NCBI RefSeq assembly: GCF_016909495.1
Contig: NZ_JAFBFW010000003.1
Location: 558,001-622,000 of the forward strand
Direction of reading: 5' to 3'
DNA length: 64,000 nt
Source of the DNA: Pantoea coffeiphila
GTDB lineage: Bacteria > Pseudomonadota > Gammaproteobacteria > Enterobacterales > Enterobacteriaceae
Shown: positions 46,123-54,607 of the stretch, piece by piece
Layout of the letters: every line of letters begins with the position of its first letter
Position numbering within the stretch: the stretch's first letter is position 1
The notes under the pieces: model-generated
Told to the model about the DNA's origin: nothing
Seen by the model: only the letters and a program-made list of their open reading frames with translations
Databases searched by the model: none
Position numbers and translations under genes: made by a program

Positions 46123-47010
46123 TTAATTTAAGATGTCTTTTACCGGCACCGCCGGTCGTGGATTCAGTACGCGGGAAAGCCCTTCGCCGATAAAGTTGAT
46201 CGCCAGTACCATCAGCACAATGGTCAGGCCGGGCGGCACCCACAGCCACCATTCGTAGTCGATAACCCGAATGCTTTGCGCGGCCGCCAGCATATTTCCC
46301 CAGGAGGGCTGCGGCTGCTTAACGCCGAGGCCGATAAAGCTCAGCGCGGCTTCCGCCAGAATCGCATTCGCCACGGCGAGGGTGAGGTTGATAATCAGCG
46401 GGGCACAGGCGTTACGCAGCAGATGGCGGAATACAACCGTGACGCCGCTGACGCCGATCGATTTCGCCGCAAAGACGTAGCCGCTTTCGCGCAGCGAGAG
46501 GAATTCTGCACGTACAAGGCGGGCAATGCCGGTCCAGTGCAGGATGCCGATAATAAAAATCACGTTCCACGAGCTGGCACCCATAATCGCCGCGAGGGTG
46601 ATGGCCAGAGCGTAAAACGGGAAGCACATAATGATATCGGTCAGGCGCATGATCAGCGTATCCACCACGCCGCCTTTATATCCGGCCAGGCTGCCCAGGG
46701 TAATGCCGATTGCACCCTGAAAAATGACCGCCGCCAGCGCCACAAATAGCGATACTCTGCCGCCGTAAAGCAGGCGGGACAGCACATCACGGCCGATTTC
46801 ATCGGTGCCAAGCAGGTGCCCGTCCCCCGGTGGTGCTTCGATTGCCATCAGGTCGATATCGTCCGGATGGAAGGCGACCAGCCACGGCGCACTGAGCGAA
46901 GCCAGAGTCAGCAGCAGCAAAATCACCAGTCCGGTGAGGAAATAGCAATCGCGCAGCAGGGGATGGCCTGCGCGACCAGCGGTAAGGTTCAGGGTATCGG
47001 GTGTCGTCAT
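46123..47010 (-). CDS. Peptide ABC transporter permease, DppC-like
   Basis: A 295-residue inner-membrane permease. N-terminal OppC-type segment, then six helices with the EAA-like loop AKSIGVSGVTVVFRHLLRNA near residue 190. LLGTDEIGRDVLSRLLYGGR in the first periplasmic stretch is the DppC/OppC signature. The start overlaps the stop of the DppB-like gene by 4 bp, and 26 bp separate it from the peptidase gene. Confidence 0.95.
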   Translation of the reverse strand: MTTPDTLNLTAGRAGHPLLRDCYFLTGLVILLLLTLASLSAPWLVAFHPDDIDLMAIEAPPGDGHLLGTDEIGRDVLSRLLYGGRVSLFVALAAVIFQGAIGITLGSLAGYKGGVVDTLIMRLTDIIMCFPFYALAITLAAIMGASSWNVIFIIGILHWTGIARLVRAEFLSLRESGYVFAAKSIGVSGVTVVFRHLLRNACAPLIINLTLAVANAILAEAALSFIGLGVKQPQPSWGNMLAAAQSIRVIDYEWWLWVPPGLTIVLMVLAINFIGEGLSRVLNPRPAVPVKDILN

Positions 47011-47972
47011 TGGCTGAGCCTGATGCGCGGATCGACCAGCGCATAGAGAATATCGACCAGGAAATTGGTCACCAGAGTAATCACCGCCAGAAACAGCACG
47101 ATACCCATCAGCAGCGAGTAGTCGCGTGCCTGGATCGCATCAAAACTCAGGCGGCCGATACCGGGCCAGTTAAAGATGATTTCCGTCAGCAGTGTGGCCG
47201 ACAGCAGCGAAGGGATTTCCATGCCGACCACGGTAATCAGCGGCCTGGCGGCGTTTTTAACCAGATGGGGGAAAATCACCCGCGAGCGGCTTACCCCACG
47301 TGCAAACAGCGCCTTCACAAAGTGTTGATTGATTAACTCACTGATGCCCGAACGCAGATAGCGGCTGAATATCCCGATATTGGCAACGGCCAGCGCCATT
47401 GCAGGCAGGAACAAATGGCTGAGCACGTCCAGCAGGTGCTGTACGCCGCTGTAGCTGCTGCCCAGCGTGGTGGCCCCCGATACCGGGAACCACTTCAAAT
47501 TCATGGCAAAAACCTTAACCAGCAGAATGGCGATAAAAAACACCGGGACGGACACCACAACAAAGTAGAGCAGTGAAATGGCCGTATCCACCTTTCCACC
47601 ACGGTGTAGTCCAAGGTAAATACCCAGTGGAAAAGCGATCAGCAGGGTTAAAAATAGCGAACTGACCGCCAGTAACACCGTATTCACTATCCGTTCCTGA
47701 ATCAGCATCAGGACCGGCGCACCGCTCTGCGTTGAGTAACCAAAATCACCCACAAAGGCGTGCGATGCCCAGCGCAGGTACTGAATCCAGATCGGATCGA
47801 GATAGCCCGCCTGACGCAGCAGCTCCTGCTTCTGTTCCGGAGTGGTTTCCGGTGCGATCATACCGACGAACGGATCGCCAGGCTGAAGCTTAATAAGGAA
47901 GAACACCACCACCGAAATTCCGATCAGCACGGGAATGAGGATCAACAGTCGGTGTAATACGTAGCGCAGCAT
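47007..47972 (-). CDS. Peptide ABC transporter permease, DppB-like
   Basis: A 321-residue permease of the DppB/OppB group. The N-terminus MLRYVLHRLLILIPVLIGIS is typical, QPGDPFVGMI follows, and the loop FARGVSRSRVIFPHLVKNA near residue 230 contacts the ATPase. About six helices. It pairs with the DppC-like permease and lies 57 bp after the binding-protein gene. Confidence 0.95.
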   Translation of the reverse strand: MLRYVLHRLLILIPVLIGISVVVFFLIKLQPGDPFVGMIAPETTPEQKQELLRQAGYLDPIWIQYLRWASHAFVGDFGYSTQSGAPVLMLIQERIVNTVLLAVSSLFLTLLIAFPLGIYLGLHRGGKVDTAISLLYFVVVSVPVFFIAILLVKVFAMNLKWFPVSGATTLGSSYSGVQHLLDVLSHLFLPAMALAVANIGIFSRYLRSGISELINQHFVKALFARGVSRSRVIFPHLVKNAARPLITVVGMEIPSLLSATLLTEIIFNWPGIGRLSFDAIQARDYSLLMGIVLFLAVITLVTNFLVDILYALVDPRIRLSQ

Positions 47973-48029
47973 AGCGATTCCTGATTAGCGTTGATGCCGT
48001 GGCTTGGGGTGCCACGGCTGCGGCGGGCG

Positions 48030-49619
48030 TTATTGCTGATTAACCGTCCACTGCGTGACATCGGCAAACGGCTCGTAGGGGTAAGCGCTGTAGTGGCTGA
48101 CCCGCTTGCTGAGCGCGTAGCCCTGATTCGGGATATAAAGCCACACGTGCGGCACCTGCTGATTAACCTCTTTCAGCCAGTCACCGATGCTGGTTTTCAG
48201 CTTTTCGGCATCCACGGTGGTATTAAACTGCTCTGCGAGGGCATCCAGCTTCGGCGTGGAGAAACGTTCCCACCAGAAGTTGTTTTCATACAGCCCCGGC
48301 CTGAAGGTGCCGCCCATCAGCACGCCGTCGTAAACTTTGTTTTTATCCTGCAGGATGGCCAGCGTGGCATTGAAGTCCGCTACGTTCAGCACCACGTTGA
48401 TGCCGATCTTTTTCAGGTTCTGCTGGATAATCGGCGCGGTTAATTCGCGGGTGCGGTTGCCGGTCGGATAATTCAGGGTAAAGGTCAGATTCTGGCCATT
48501 TTTATCCACGATGCCATCACCGTTAGTATCGCTCCAGCCCGCTTCTTTTAATAATTCCTGTGCCTTTTTCGGATCGTAAGAATAGGTGTTAAGGTCCTTC
48601 GGATAATACTGACTCTGCGGATGATCTTTGGTATTAAATACCAGCCCATGACCGAAAAGTAATTTATCAACAATCAGCTGGCGGTCGATGCCGTAAGCCA
48701 GCGCCTGGCGCACGCGCGGATCGCTGAGATTAGGGTTTCGCGTATCCAGGCTTAAATATTGTGCGGTGACGCCAGGCTGTTCAACAATACGGATTCCTGC
48801 TTTCTGATACGTTTCTACATCACGTTTGTTCCACGATGACAGCTCCGCAATATCGACATCGCCGTTGATTAATTCATTCTGTACCGTCTGGGCATTGGAG
48901 ACTTTAAAAATAAAGGTTTTAATCTTCGGTGCACCGCCGAAATAATCGTCATTACGCTCCAGTTTGACATATTGGTCGGAGACGAACTCAACGAATTTAT
49001 ACGGCCCTGTTCCGACCGGATTACGCAGCAGTGAGGTCGCGGTATTCCACTCTTTTACCGGAATAGCGTTCCAGATGTGTTTCGCCAGCACCGGGCGATC
49101 GGCGAAGTGGGCAAAGGCCGCGGCGTACGGCGCAGTGAAGGAGAAGCTGACCGTTTGCGGATCAATGACCTTTATTCCGGCGAGATCGGCACTTTTACCG
49201 CTATGGTAATCCTCATAGCCGACCAGATGCTTAACGAAATCAGGCTGGTCGCGTGGGAAGTCTGGTGCCGCCTCTGAGCCATAGGTAAAGGCGACATCCT
49301 CGGCGGTAAACGGTTTGCCGTCGTGCCATTTCACGCCCTGACGCAGGTGCAGCGTCAGCGTTTTTCCGTCGTCAGAATAATCATAGCGCTCGGCCAGTGA
49401 CGGCTGTGGATTTTGCTTTTTATCCAGGGTAAACAGGCGGCCAAAGACGTTAAAAATGACCGCGCGATCGTAGTCGGTGAAATAAAGCGTCGGGTTAAAG
49501 GTTCCGTTCGGATTACTCCAGATGGCATAGCGAATCACGCTATTGTCGCTGGCGGCGGAGGCGTTAAATGCGCTTATTCCTACAGCAGCAATAAAAATGG
49601 CTTTTGATAATGCTTTCAT
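48030..49619 (-). CDS. Peptide ABC transporter substrate-binding protein
   Basis: 529 residues, family-5 extracellular solute-binding protein (DppA/OppA/NikA group). Signal peptide ends NASA near residue 23. Conserved stretches include LHLRQGVKWHDGKPFTAEDV, VGTGPYKFVEF and RQALAYGIDRQLIVDKLLFG. It heads the five-gene operon binding protein-DppB-DppC-M20 peptidase-ATPase. The substrate could be a di- or oligopeptide; the neighbouring M20 enzyme favours a dipeptide-like ligand. Confidence 0.94.
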   Translation of the reverse strand: MKALSKAIFIAAVGISAFNASAASDNSVIRYAIWSNPNGTFNPTLYFTDYDRAVIFNVFGRLFTLDKKQNPQPSLAERYDYSDDGKTLTLHLRQGVKWHDGKPFTAEDVAFTYGSEAAPDFPRDQPDFVKHLVGYEDYHSGKSADLAGIKVIDPQTVSFSFTAPYAAAFAHFADRPVLAKHIWNAIPVKEWNTATSLLRNPVGTGPYKFVEFVSDQYVKLERNDDYFGGAPKIKTFIFKVSNAQTVQNELINGDVDIAELSSWNKRDVETYQKAGIRIVEQPGVTAQYLSLDTRNPNLSDPRVRQALAYGIDRQLIVDKLLFGHGLVFNTKDHPQSQYYPKDLNTYSYDPKKAQELLKEAGWSDTNGDGIVDKNGQNLTFTLNYPTGNRTRELTAPIIQQNLKKIGINVVLNVADFNATLAILQDKNKVYDGVLMGGTFRPGLYENNFWWERFSTPKLDALAEQFNTTVDAEKLKTSIGDWLKEVNQQVPHVWLYIPNQGYALSKRVSHYSAYPYEPFADVTQWTVNQQ

Positions 49620-50061
49620 TAAAACCCCGGATGGTGTTATTTATTATTTTTTAATAACGCAAAGTGTTTCATCAATGGGAATAACTTTCAGGTGATTATT
49701 TGAAGTCGCCTGAAGTTGATTGGTTAATTTTTCAGGTGCCGAATGTTCAAACTCCTGAATAAGAGACATAAAAGCATGGTGCTGTAATTAAAACTAACAG
49801 AAGGGAAGGGATGCAGGCAAATGCGGAAAAAGGCTTAAAATATCTGATAATTGGATTAGGGGGTAACCTGGCAGGAGGAGACTTCTGCTGATTACAGCGA
49901 TATGAAAGCGTTCAAAATTCAGCCATAGCAGGCCGCTGGTGTAGCAGAATACGCCGGGTATACGTGAGAATCACGATCATCTGCTCGGGCATGAGGTGTT
50001 TAGGATGATGAGCAGTCTGATGGTGGTTTGATCGGGCTTTTAAGCGGTGATAGCATGGGAT

Positions 50062-50112
50062 TTCCGGTCAGCGATGACTTTATACTGATGCCTCGTCTGA
50101 CCGGAATTTTTT
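50062..50112 (+). terminator. Terminator-like hairpin upstream of esaR, first
   Basis: TTCCGGTCAG ... CTGACCGGAA is a perfect 10-bp stem with a 25-base loop, followed directly by six T. There is no gene upstream on this strand for 7 kb, which suggests an unannotated transcript ending here. Confidence 0.7.
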
Positions 50113-50133
50113 CCTGGTGTTGGCTGTCTTAGC

Positions 50134-50160
50134 GACCTGGCCCAATAGGTCAGGTTTTTT
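50134..50160 (+). terminator. Terminator-like hairpin upstream of esaR, second
   Basis: GACCT/AGGTC stem with an 8-base loop, then AGGTTTTTT. It lies 22 bp after the first hairpin and would insulate esaR from read-through. Confidence 0.6.
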
Positions 50161-50230
50161 AATGCTTTAACAACGGGGATGAGTGTAACCTTTAGGGGTT
50201 TATTTGTAATTGGTTCTTAAGTATTGTAAT

Positions 50231-50250
50231 GCCTATACTAAAGTGCAGGT
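50231..50250. promoter_or_regulatory. EsaR box overlapping the esaR -10
   Basis: GCCTATACTAAAGTGCAGGT matches 18 of 20 positions of the esaR-promoter box of Pantoea stewartii as I recall it (GCCTGTACTATAGTGCAGGT). It contains the candidate -10 TATACT (50234-50239), with TTGGTT 18 bp upstream, so binding would block transcription of esaR: negative autoregulation. Confidence 0.85.
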
Positions 50251-50289
50251 ACTGTTCTAACGCTGCCTCAGAATTCGCATGGAGCTCGA

Positions 50290-51039
50290 ATGTTTTCTTT
50301 CTTCGATGAAAACCAAACAGTAACGGATACTCTTCAGGCCTATATACAGAGAAAACTCTTTCCTTACGGCAACCCTGCGTATGCCTTTACCGTTGTCAGT
50401 AAGAAAAACCCTTCAGATGTCCTTATTATTTCCAGCTATCCCGATGAGTGGGTGAATCTGTATCGCTCCAATAACTTCCAGCTTACGGACCCGGTTATCC
50501 TTAGTGCCTTTAAACGAACTTCGCCTTTTGCCTGGGATGAGAACATTACCCTGATGTCAGATCTCAGGTTCACAAAAATTTTCTCACTCTCAAAGCAGTA
50601 CAATATTTTGAACGGCTTCACCTTCGTACTGCACGATCATATGAATAACCTTGCGCTGCTGTCGCTGATCATTGACGGTAACGATCAGGGAGCGCTGGAG
50701 CAGCGCCTGTCCACCGGGCAGGGCGAGCTACAGATGCTGCTGATTGATTTTAATGAGCAGATGTACCGGCTGGCTGGCTTAAATGCCGAGAGGACCCAGG
50801 CAAAGCGTGAGGGCGCAGAGCGGGCGATGTTTACTCTGCGAGAGAACGAGGTGCTTTACTGGTCGAGCATGGGAAAAACGTATGCAGAGATTGCGGCTAT
50901 CACCGGCATTTCGGTCAGTACGGTAAAGTTTCATATAAAAAATGTAGTGGCCAAGCTTGGGGTCAGTAACGCCCGGCAGGCTATCCGGCTGGGCGTTGAA
51001 TTGGATCTCATCAGACCGGCAGCTTCAGCGGCCAGATAG
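50290..51039 (+). CDS. esaR: LuxR-type quorum-sensing regulator, EsaR-like
   Basis: 249 residues, same length as P. stewartii EsaR and closely similar throughout. N-terminal acyl-homoserine-lactone-binding domain (about 20-160, with YPDEWVNLYRSNNFQLTDPV and the conserved Trp/Tyr/Asp pocket) and C-terminal LuxR helix-turn-helix (about 180-240, ISVSTVKFHIKNVVAKLGVSN). EsaR-type proteins bind DNA without ligand and are released by the lactone. Its 3' end overlaps the convergent esaI by 29 bp. Confidence 0.96.
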   Translation: MFSFFDENQTVTDTLQAYIQRKLFPYGNPAYAFTVVSKKNPSDVLIISSYPDEWVNLYRSNNFQLTDPVILSAFKRTSPFAWDENITLMSDLRFTKIFSLSKQYNILNGFTFVLHDHMNNLALLSLIIDGNDQGALEQRLSTGQGELQMLLIDFNEQMYRLAGLNAERTQAKREGAERAMFTLRENEVLYWSSMGKTYAEIAAITGISVSTVKFHIKNVVAKLGVSNARQAIRLGVELDLIRPAASAAR

Positions 51040-51643
51040 CCAGGGATTGTTCATCGCAGGCCGCGCGGCTAAGAAACTTTTTCGACAACATTGCTCTGTC
51101 CTTGTTTTCTGCGGGTAGCGTTAACAGATAAATCCGCTCTTTTTCGCTGAGATACGCTTCCTTGAGTACGGTGATATCCCATCCAGAGCGCCGTAAAACC
51201 GTCAGCATCGGGCGGCTTACGATGGTATAAATCCTGGCATAATCATGACGCTGCGCCCAATTAACCATCGCCAAAAACAGCGCCTGACTCACCGGATAGT
51301 GTTCACCCAGCAGCTGGCGCGCACGGGCTTTATCAACAAAAAATCGGCTGGATTCAGTACCGTACTCGGGGAGTGCGACAGTGTTAAAGCTGGCATTAAA
51401 GGTGTGCGTAATCATATTCGGGCGCTTAAGGGCAATAAAGCGTACGCTGCACACCAGCTGACCTTGATAAACACCGAGAATATAACGGGTTCCCGGCTCA
51501 TCAAACTCATCTGATTCCATTCCCTGGCTGCACACAACGTCCCACCCAAGGCGATCGCTGAAGGTTGTTTTCCTCAGTTTATAGAGCTCTTCAGAGCGAG
51601 TGGTTTTCAACTCTTCATAACTAACGTCAAACAGTTCAAGCAT
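51011..51643 (-). CDS. esaI: Acyl-homoserine-lactone synthase, EsaI-like
   Basis: 210 residues, LuxI family, same length as EsaI. The conserved residues are visible: Arg in KLRKTTFSDRLGWDV with Phe and Trp, the acidic stretch DEFD, RYILGVYQGQLVCSVR, and the later Ser/Arg in ESSRFFVDKAR. It makes N-acyl-homoserine lactone from SAM and acyl-ACP. The convergent 29-bp overlap with esaR is typical of Esa-type loci and could allow antisense effects between the transcripts. Confidence 0.96.
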   Translation of the reverse strand: MLELFDVSYEELKTTRSEELYKLRKTTFSDRLGWDVVCSQGMESDEFDEPGTRYILGVYQGQLVCSVRFIALKRPNMITHTFNASFNTVALPEYGTESSRFFVDKARARQLLGEHYPVSQALFLAMVNWAQRHDYARIYTIVSRPMLTVLRRSGWDITVLKEAYLSEKERIYLLTLPAENKDRAMLSKKFLSRAACDEQSLAIWPLKLPV

Positions 51644-52053
51644 TCCTTATCCCCCTAAAAAAAATCCGCAGCTCTTCTTGCCGCTTCCCACAGGATTCTA
51701 CAAATTTTTTAACGTTCCGTTCAGTGTAAAAACAATTTATGGCGTAAAAGTGATTTTATGCTAGCGAAGATAGATGTTTAACCCACTGCGAGTGTTCCTG
51801 CAGCAAAAACCTTAAATTTCAGACGCAGAACGTCAGGAAACAGGTATAAACCATGGCTGACGCTCGGCTTTTTGGGCAGGAGAAAGGGCTAACCTGCTGA
51901 AAAATGGCTAAGCGCTATAACGAAAAAAATTAACGTTTTTTATCGTCCAACCCCGGTTGCGGCGGGATTTTCCGCCAGCCAAGCTTCCGCTTGTACCCCG
52001 CTGTTGGTAAAGTGAACAACCGATGCTGAAACGTAGCCAGAAGGGAATTCAGA
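51644..52053. other. Intergenic region right of esaI
   Basis: 410 bp with the esaI promoter on its left side and the promoter of the HTH-like gene on its right. AT-rich stretch AACGAAAAAAATTAACGTT near 51920-51938. No lux-type box was found near the esaI start, consistent with esaI being unregulated by EsaR in related systems. Confidence 0.55.
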
Positions 52054-52683
52054 GTGGCCGGAAGAATAGATTATCAGATTGAAAAATACAGCTTTACCGA
52101 GCTTAACGAGCCGCCGCATCTTACCCGGCAGTGGGCTGAAGTCACTGAACAATGCCGTGAGGTACACGCCGGGGTTGAAGAACGACTGCGGCTGGCCCTG
52201 CAAAACGTGGACTACGTTACCAGTTTCGAACTGCCGTTCCGGCTGCTGCTGATCCGCGCCCCGCAGCTGATCGCCAGCGTGCGCGAAACGCTTCCCGTAC
52301 GGCAGAAAAACGTCATTTTCAACGGCAAGCGATTCGGCTGTGTTTACAGCCTCAAAACCGAACTGAGCGCGATCCCGGACGCATTCCAGTACCGCTTATC
52401 AACGCGCATCCGGCGTGAAGATGCCACAGGTAATTCGGCGGCACCCTTTCAGCAGATTGCCAAAGACACCAAAGCACCGCGCGATCGCCTGAGGGCCGCG
52501 CTGGAAAGCGGGCTACAGGTCACGGTGCTTGATGGCATGTTCTGGTTCGGCATTCAGCGTATGGCGGCGGATATTCAGCGGCTGAGAAAGAGCGGAATGA
52601 GGATTGCGACGGGGGAAACCGAGATCTTTGACAGCCTGACCGGCACGCTGCGTCGGGTGCCGGTGTATCGGCTGGCGGGCTGA
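52054..52683 (+). CDS. Hypothetical protein with HTH-like C-terminus
   Basis: 209 residues from GTG 52054 (AAGGGA upstream). No signal or membrane segment. The C-terminal about 60 residues (LESGLQVTVLDGMFWFG, IQRMAADIQRLRKSGM, RRVPVYRLAG) resemble the small helix-turn-helix domain found in phage and plasmid proteins (an 'ordering of strands then R-L-R-K-x-G' pattern). The first 140 residues match nothing I recognise. It sits alone between esaI and the TetR-type gene and may be a transferred gene, but flanking mobile sequences are absent. Confidence 0.7.
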   Translation: MAGRIDYQIEKYSFTELNEPPHLTRQWAEVTEQCREVHAGVEERLRLALQNVDYVTSFELPFRLLLIRAPQLIASVRETLPVRQKNVIFNGKRFGCVYSLKTELSAIPDAFQYRLSTRIRREDATGNSAAPFQQIAKDTKAPRDRLRAALESGLQVTVLDGMFWFGIQRMAADIQRLRKSGMRIATGETEIFDSLTGTLRRVPVYRLAG

Positions 52684-52829
52684 TAATTCAACGTTTTTGC
52701 GAGCGTAATCATGGCCTGGCTGAGTTAATCGGAAATCGCCAGTCCTGATGTTGTGCCTGCTCCTGAACATATCGTGCAATCTTCCAGTTTACAGGTATCC
52801 ATGTCGCGACGGAAATTCATCATTGGTTA

Positions 52830-52845
52830 GGGAATGATTGTTTCC
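52830..52845. promoter_or_regulatory. Candidate TetR-type operator at the regulator gene
   Basis: GGGAATGATTGTTTCC matches 12 of 16 positions of the perfect palindrome upstream of the hydrolase gene and lies 12-27 bp before the TetR start. This suggests autoregulation. Confidence 0.6.
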
Positions 52846-52856
52846 TATGATGCGCT

Positions 52857-53468
52857 ATGCAAAAAAAATCCCGAACCATCACTGCTGGCCGCCCGCGCGA
52901 GTTCAACACCGACCTCGCGCTTGAGAATGCCATCCATCATTTCAGCGTCCATGGCTATCATGGCAGCTCAATCAGCGACCTGAACGCGGCGCTGGGGCTG
53001 ACCACGGGCAGTATTTATAAAGCCTGGGGCGATAAACACGGGCTGCTGATGGCCGCCCTGGAACGCTACATCGAGCTGCGCTCGGCGGCAGTGGGGCAAC
53101 TGCTCAGCGCTGCGCCCAACGGCCTGGCAAAGCTTGAGGCGCTGCTCGGCCACTACGCCGATATCAGCAGTGGAAATTCCGGTGAGGTCGGCTGCCTGGT
53201 GGTGGAAACGGCCATGGAGCTGTCGGCAAGCGATGAGGTCATTGCCGCACGGCTGGCCCGCCAGGAAGCCAGCCGCCGGGCCCAGTTTACGGCGCTATTG
53301 CAGGAGGCGGAGCGCGACGGCTCGCTGCCAAAACAGGATGATATCGCCAGCTGCGCCGACCTGCTGATTGCCATGACCCAGGGAATGCGCGTGCTGGGTA
53401 AATCCGGCAGCTCGCGTGAGCGAATGCAGGGGATTGCCGATAAGGCGATTTCGCTGCTTCAGCACTAG
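52857..53468 (+). CDS. TetR-family transcriptional regulator
   Basis: 203 residues. N-terminal TetR helix-turn-helix (about 15-60) with ISDLNAALGLTTGSIYKAWGDK, then a C-terminal ligand domain with the Cys-containing GEVGCLVVETAMEL stretch seen in the YcdC/AcuR-type branch. The co-oriented hydrolase gene starts 82 bp downstream behind a terminator-like hairpin, and matching palindromes precede both genes. It therefore likely represses itself and the hydrolase. Confidence 0.93.
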   Translation: MQKKSRTITAGRPREFNTDLALENAIHHFSVHGYHGSSISDLNAALGLTTGSIYKAWGDKHGLLMAALERYIELRSAAVGQLLSAAPNGLAKLEALLGHYADISSGNSGEVGCLVVETAMELSASDEVIAARLARQEASRRAQFTALLQEAERDGSLPKQDDIASCADLLIAMTQGMRVLGKSGSSRERMQGIADKAISLLQH

Positions 53469-53480
53469 CCCAATCCGTTA

Positions 53481-53510
53481 AACCTCGATGACCGCATCGG
53501 GGTTTATTTT
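53481..53510 (+). terminator. Terminator after the TetR-type gene
   Basis: AACC-t-CGATG-accg-CATCG-g-GGTT stem with TTTATTTT after it, 13 bases past the TetR stop. It separates TetR transcription from that of the hydrolase. Confidence 0.65.
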
Positions 53511-53520
53511 GACCTGATTA

Positions 53521-53536
53521 GGAAATGAACATTTCC
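53521..53536. promoter_or_regulatory. Palindromic operator upstream of the hydrolase gene
   Basis: GGAAATGAACATTTCC is a perfect 16-bp palindrome ending 14 bp before the hydrolase start codon, overlapping its translation-initiation region. A diverged copy is found at 52830. Confidence 0.75.
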
Positions 53537-53550
53537 ATTCGGAGGAAAAC

Positions 53551-54480
53551 ATGCAGGAACAGGACAAACCCCGCCACGTTGGCAAGGAATTTTTCAACCG
53601 CAGCAACTTCTGGCAGACGTTCCGCCACGGTCATATCCGCGTTGGCGAAATCAAAATGCACTATGTCGAGGGCGGTGAAGGCGAGCCGATACTGCTGATC
53701 CCGGGATGGCCGCAGAGCTGGTATACGTGGCGCTACGTGATGGACGATCTGGTAAAGGCCGGGCGGCGAGTGATTGCGCTGGACCCGCGCGGCATGGGGG
53801 ACAGCGATGCGCCGCTGGACGGCTACGATCTGACCACGGCGGCGGCGGATATCCACGGTTTCGTGACCGCGATGAAGCTGACCGAACGGGGGCCAATCGA
53901 CGTGGCCGGTCACGATGTTGGTGCGTGGATCGGCTACGCGTATGCCGCCGACTGGCCGCAGGACATCCGTAAAATCGCACTGCTCGATGCGCTGATCCCG
54001 GGCCTGTCGGTGCCGCGCAGCGATCTTCCCTCCGAGGAGATCGCCCTGCGAAACTGGCACTTCGCCTTTAACCGCCTGAACGATCTTCCGGAGATACTGA
54101 TATCCGGCAGGGAAGAAGCGTTCCTGACGTGGTTTTTCCGCGCCAAATCGCAAAATACGTCGGCCATCGCCGCCGAAGATATCGCCTTTTACGCCCGTCA
54201 GATGGCGGTGCCGGGAATTCTGCGCGCCGCAGGCTGCTACTACCGCGCGGCTTTTGGTGCAGAGGGGCTGGCGGCCAATCGTCAGCGCGCTGAAACTCAA
54301 CTGACGATGCCGGTCAGGGTATTTGGCGCCGAGCGCAGCGTGGGAGCCACCATGCTGGAAGCGCTGAAGCCGCTAGGTATCGATGTTACCGGTGTGGTTG
54401 TTGAGGGGGCAGGGCATTATCTGCCTGAAGAGGCGGGGCCGAGGATTGCGCGGGAGCTGGAGGCGTTTTTTAGGGGGTGA
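53551..54480 (+). CDS. Alpha/beta hydrolase, epoxide-hydrolase-like
   Basis: 309 residues. Alpha/beta-hydrolase fold with HYVEGGEGEPILLIPGWPQS (oxyanion region), DPRGMGDSDAP and the nucleophile elbow VAGHDVGAW, in which an Asp takes the usual Ser place, as in epoxide hydrolases and haloalkane dehalogenases. The catalytic His lies in VEGAGHYLPEE near the end. No signal peptide. It is probably controlled by the TetR-type regulator upstream and may act on a small epoxide or ester inducer. Confidence 0.9.
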   Translation: MQEQDKPRHVGKEFFNRSNFWQTFRHGHIRVGEIKMHYVEGGEGEPILLIPGWPQSWYTWRYVMDDLVKAGRRVIALDPRGMGDSDAPLDGYDLTTAAADIHGFVTAMKLTERGPIDVAGHDVGAWIGYAYAADWPQDIRKIALLDALIPGLSVPRSDLPSEEIALRNWHFAFNRLNDLPEILISGREEAFLTWFFRAKSQNTSAIAAEDIAFYARQMAVPGILRAAGCYYRAAFGAEGLAANRQRAETQLTMPVRVFGAERSVGATMLEALKPLGIDVTGVVVEGAGHYLPEEAGPRIARELEAFFRG

Positions 54481-54568
54481 TGATTAGGAAGCAGATTAAG
54501 CCTTAAGGTACAGGGCATAGCAGAATGATGAAATTGACGTTCATTACAACTCAAATCCACCAAACCCC

Positions 54569-54599
54569 AAAAAGCAAAAACCCGCCGTTAGGCGGGTTC
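54569..54599 (-). terminator. Terminator of tRNA-Phe
   Basis: On the minus strand AACCCGCC-TAAC-GGCGGGTT followed by TTTGCTTTTT, 9 bases past the tRNA 3' end; a strong intrinsic terminator. Confidence 0.92.
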
Positions 54600-54607
54600 T
54601 TTGAATG

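Larger units (their letters stand above)
49620..50230. other. Intergenic region upstream of esaR
   Basis: This holds the peptide-operon promoter (left) and two tandem terminator-like hairpins (right). A 26-codon frame at 49811-49891 has a purine run before its ATG but no other support. A TTGATC-N17-TAGCAT promoter candidate (about 50032-50060) precedes the first hairpin. A small RNA is possible. Confidence 0.55.
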
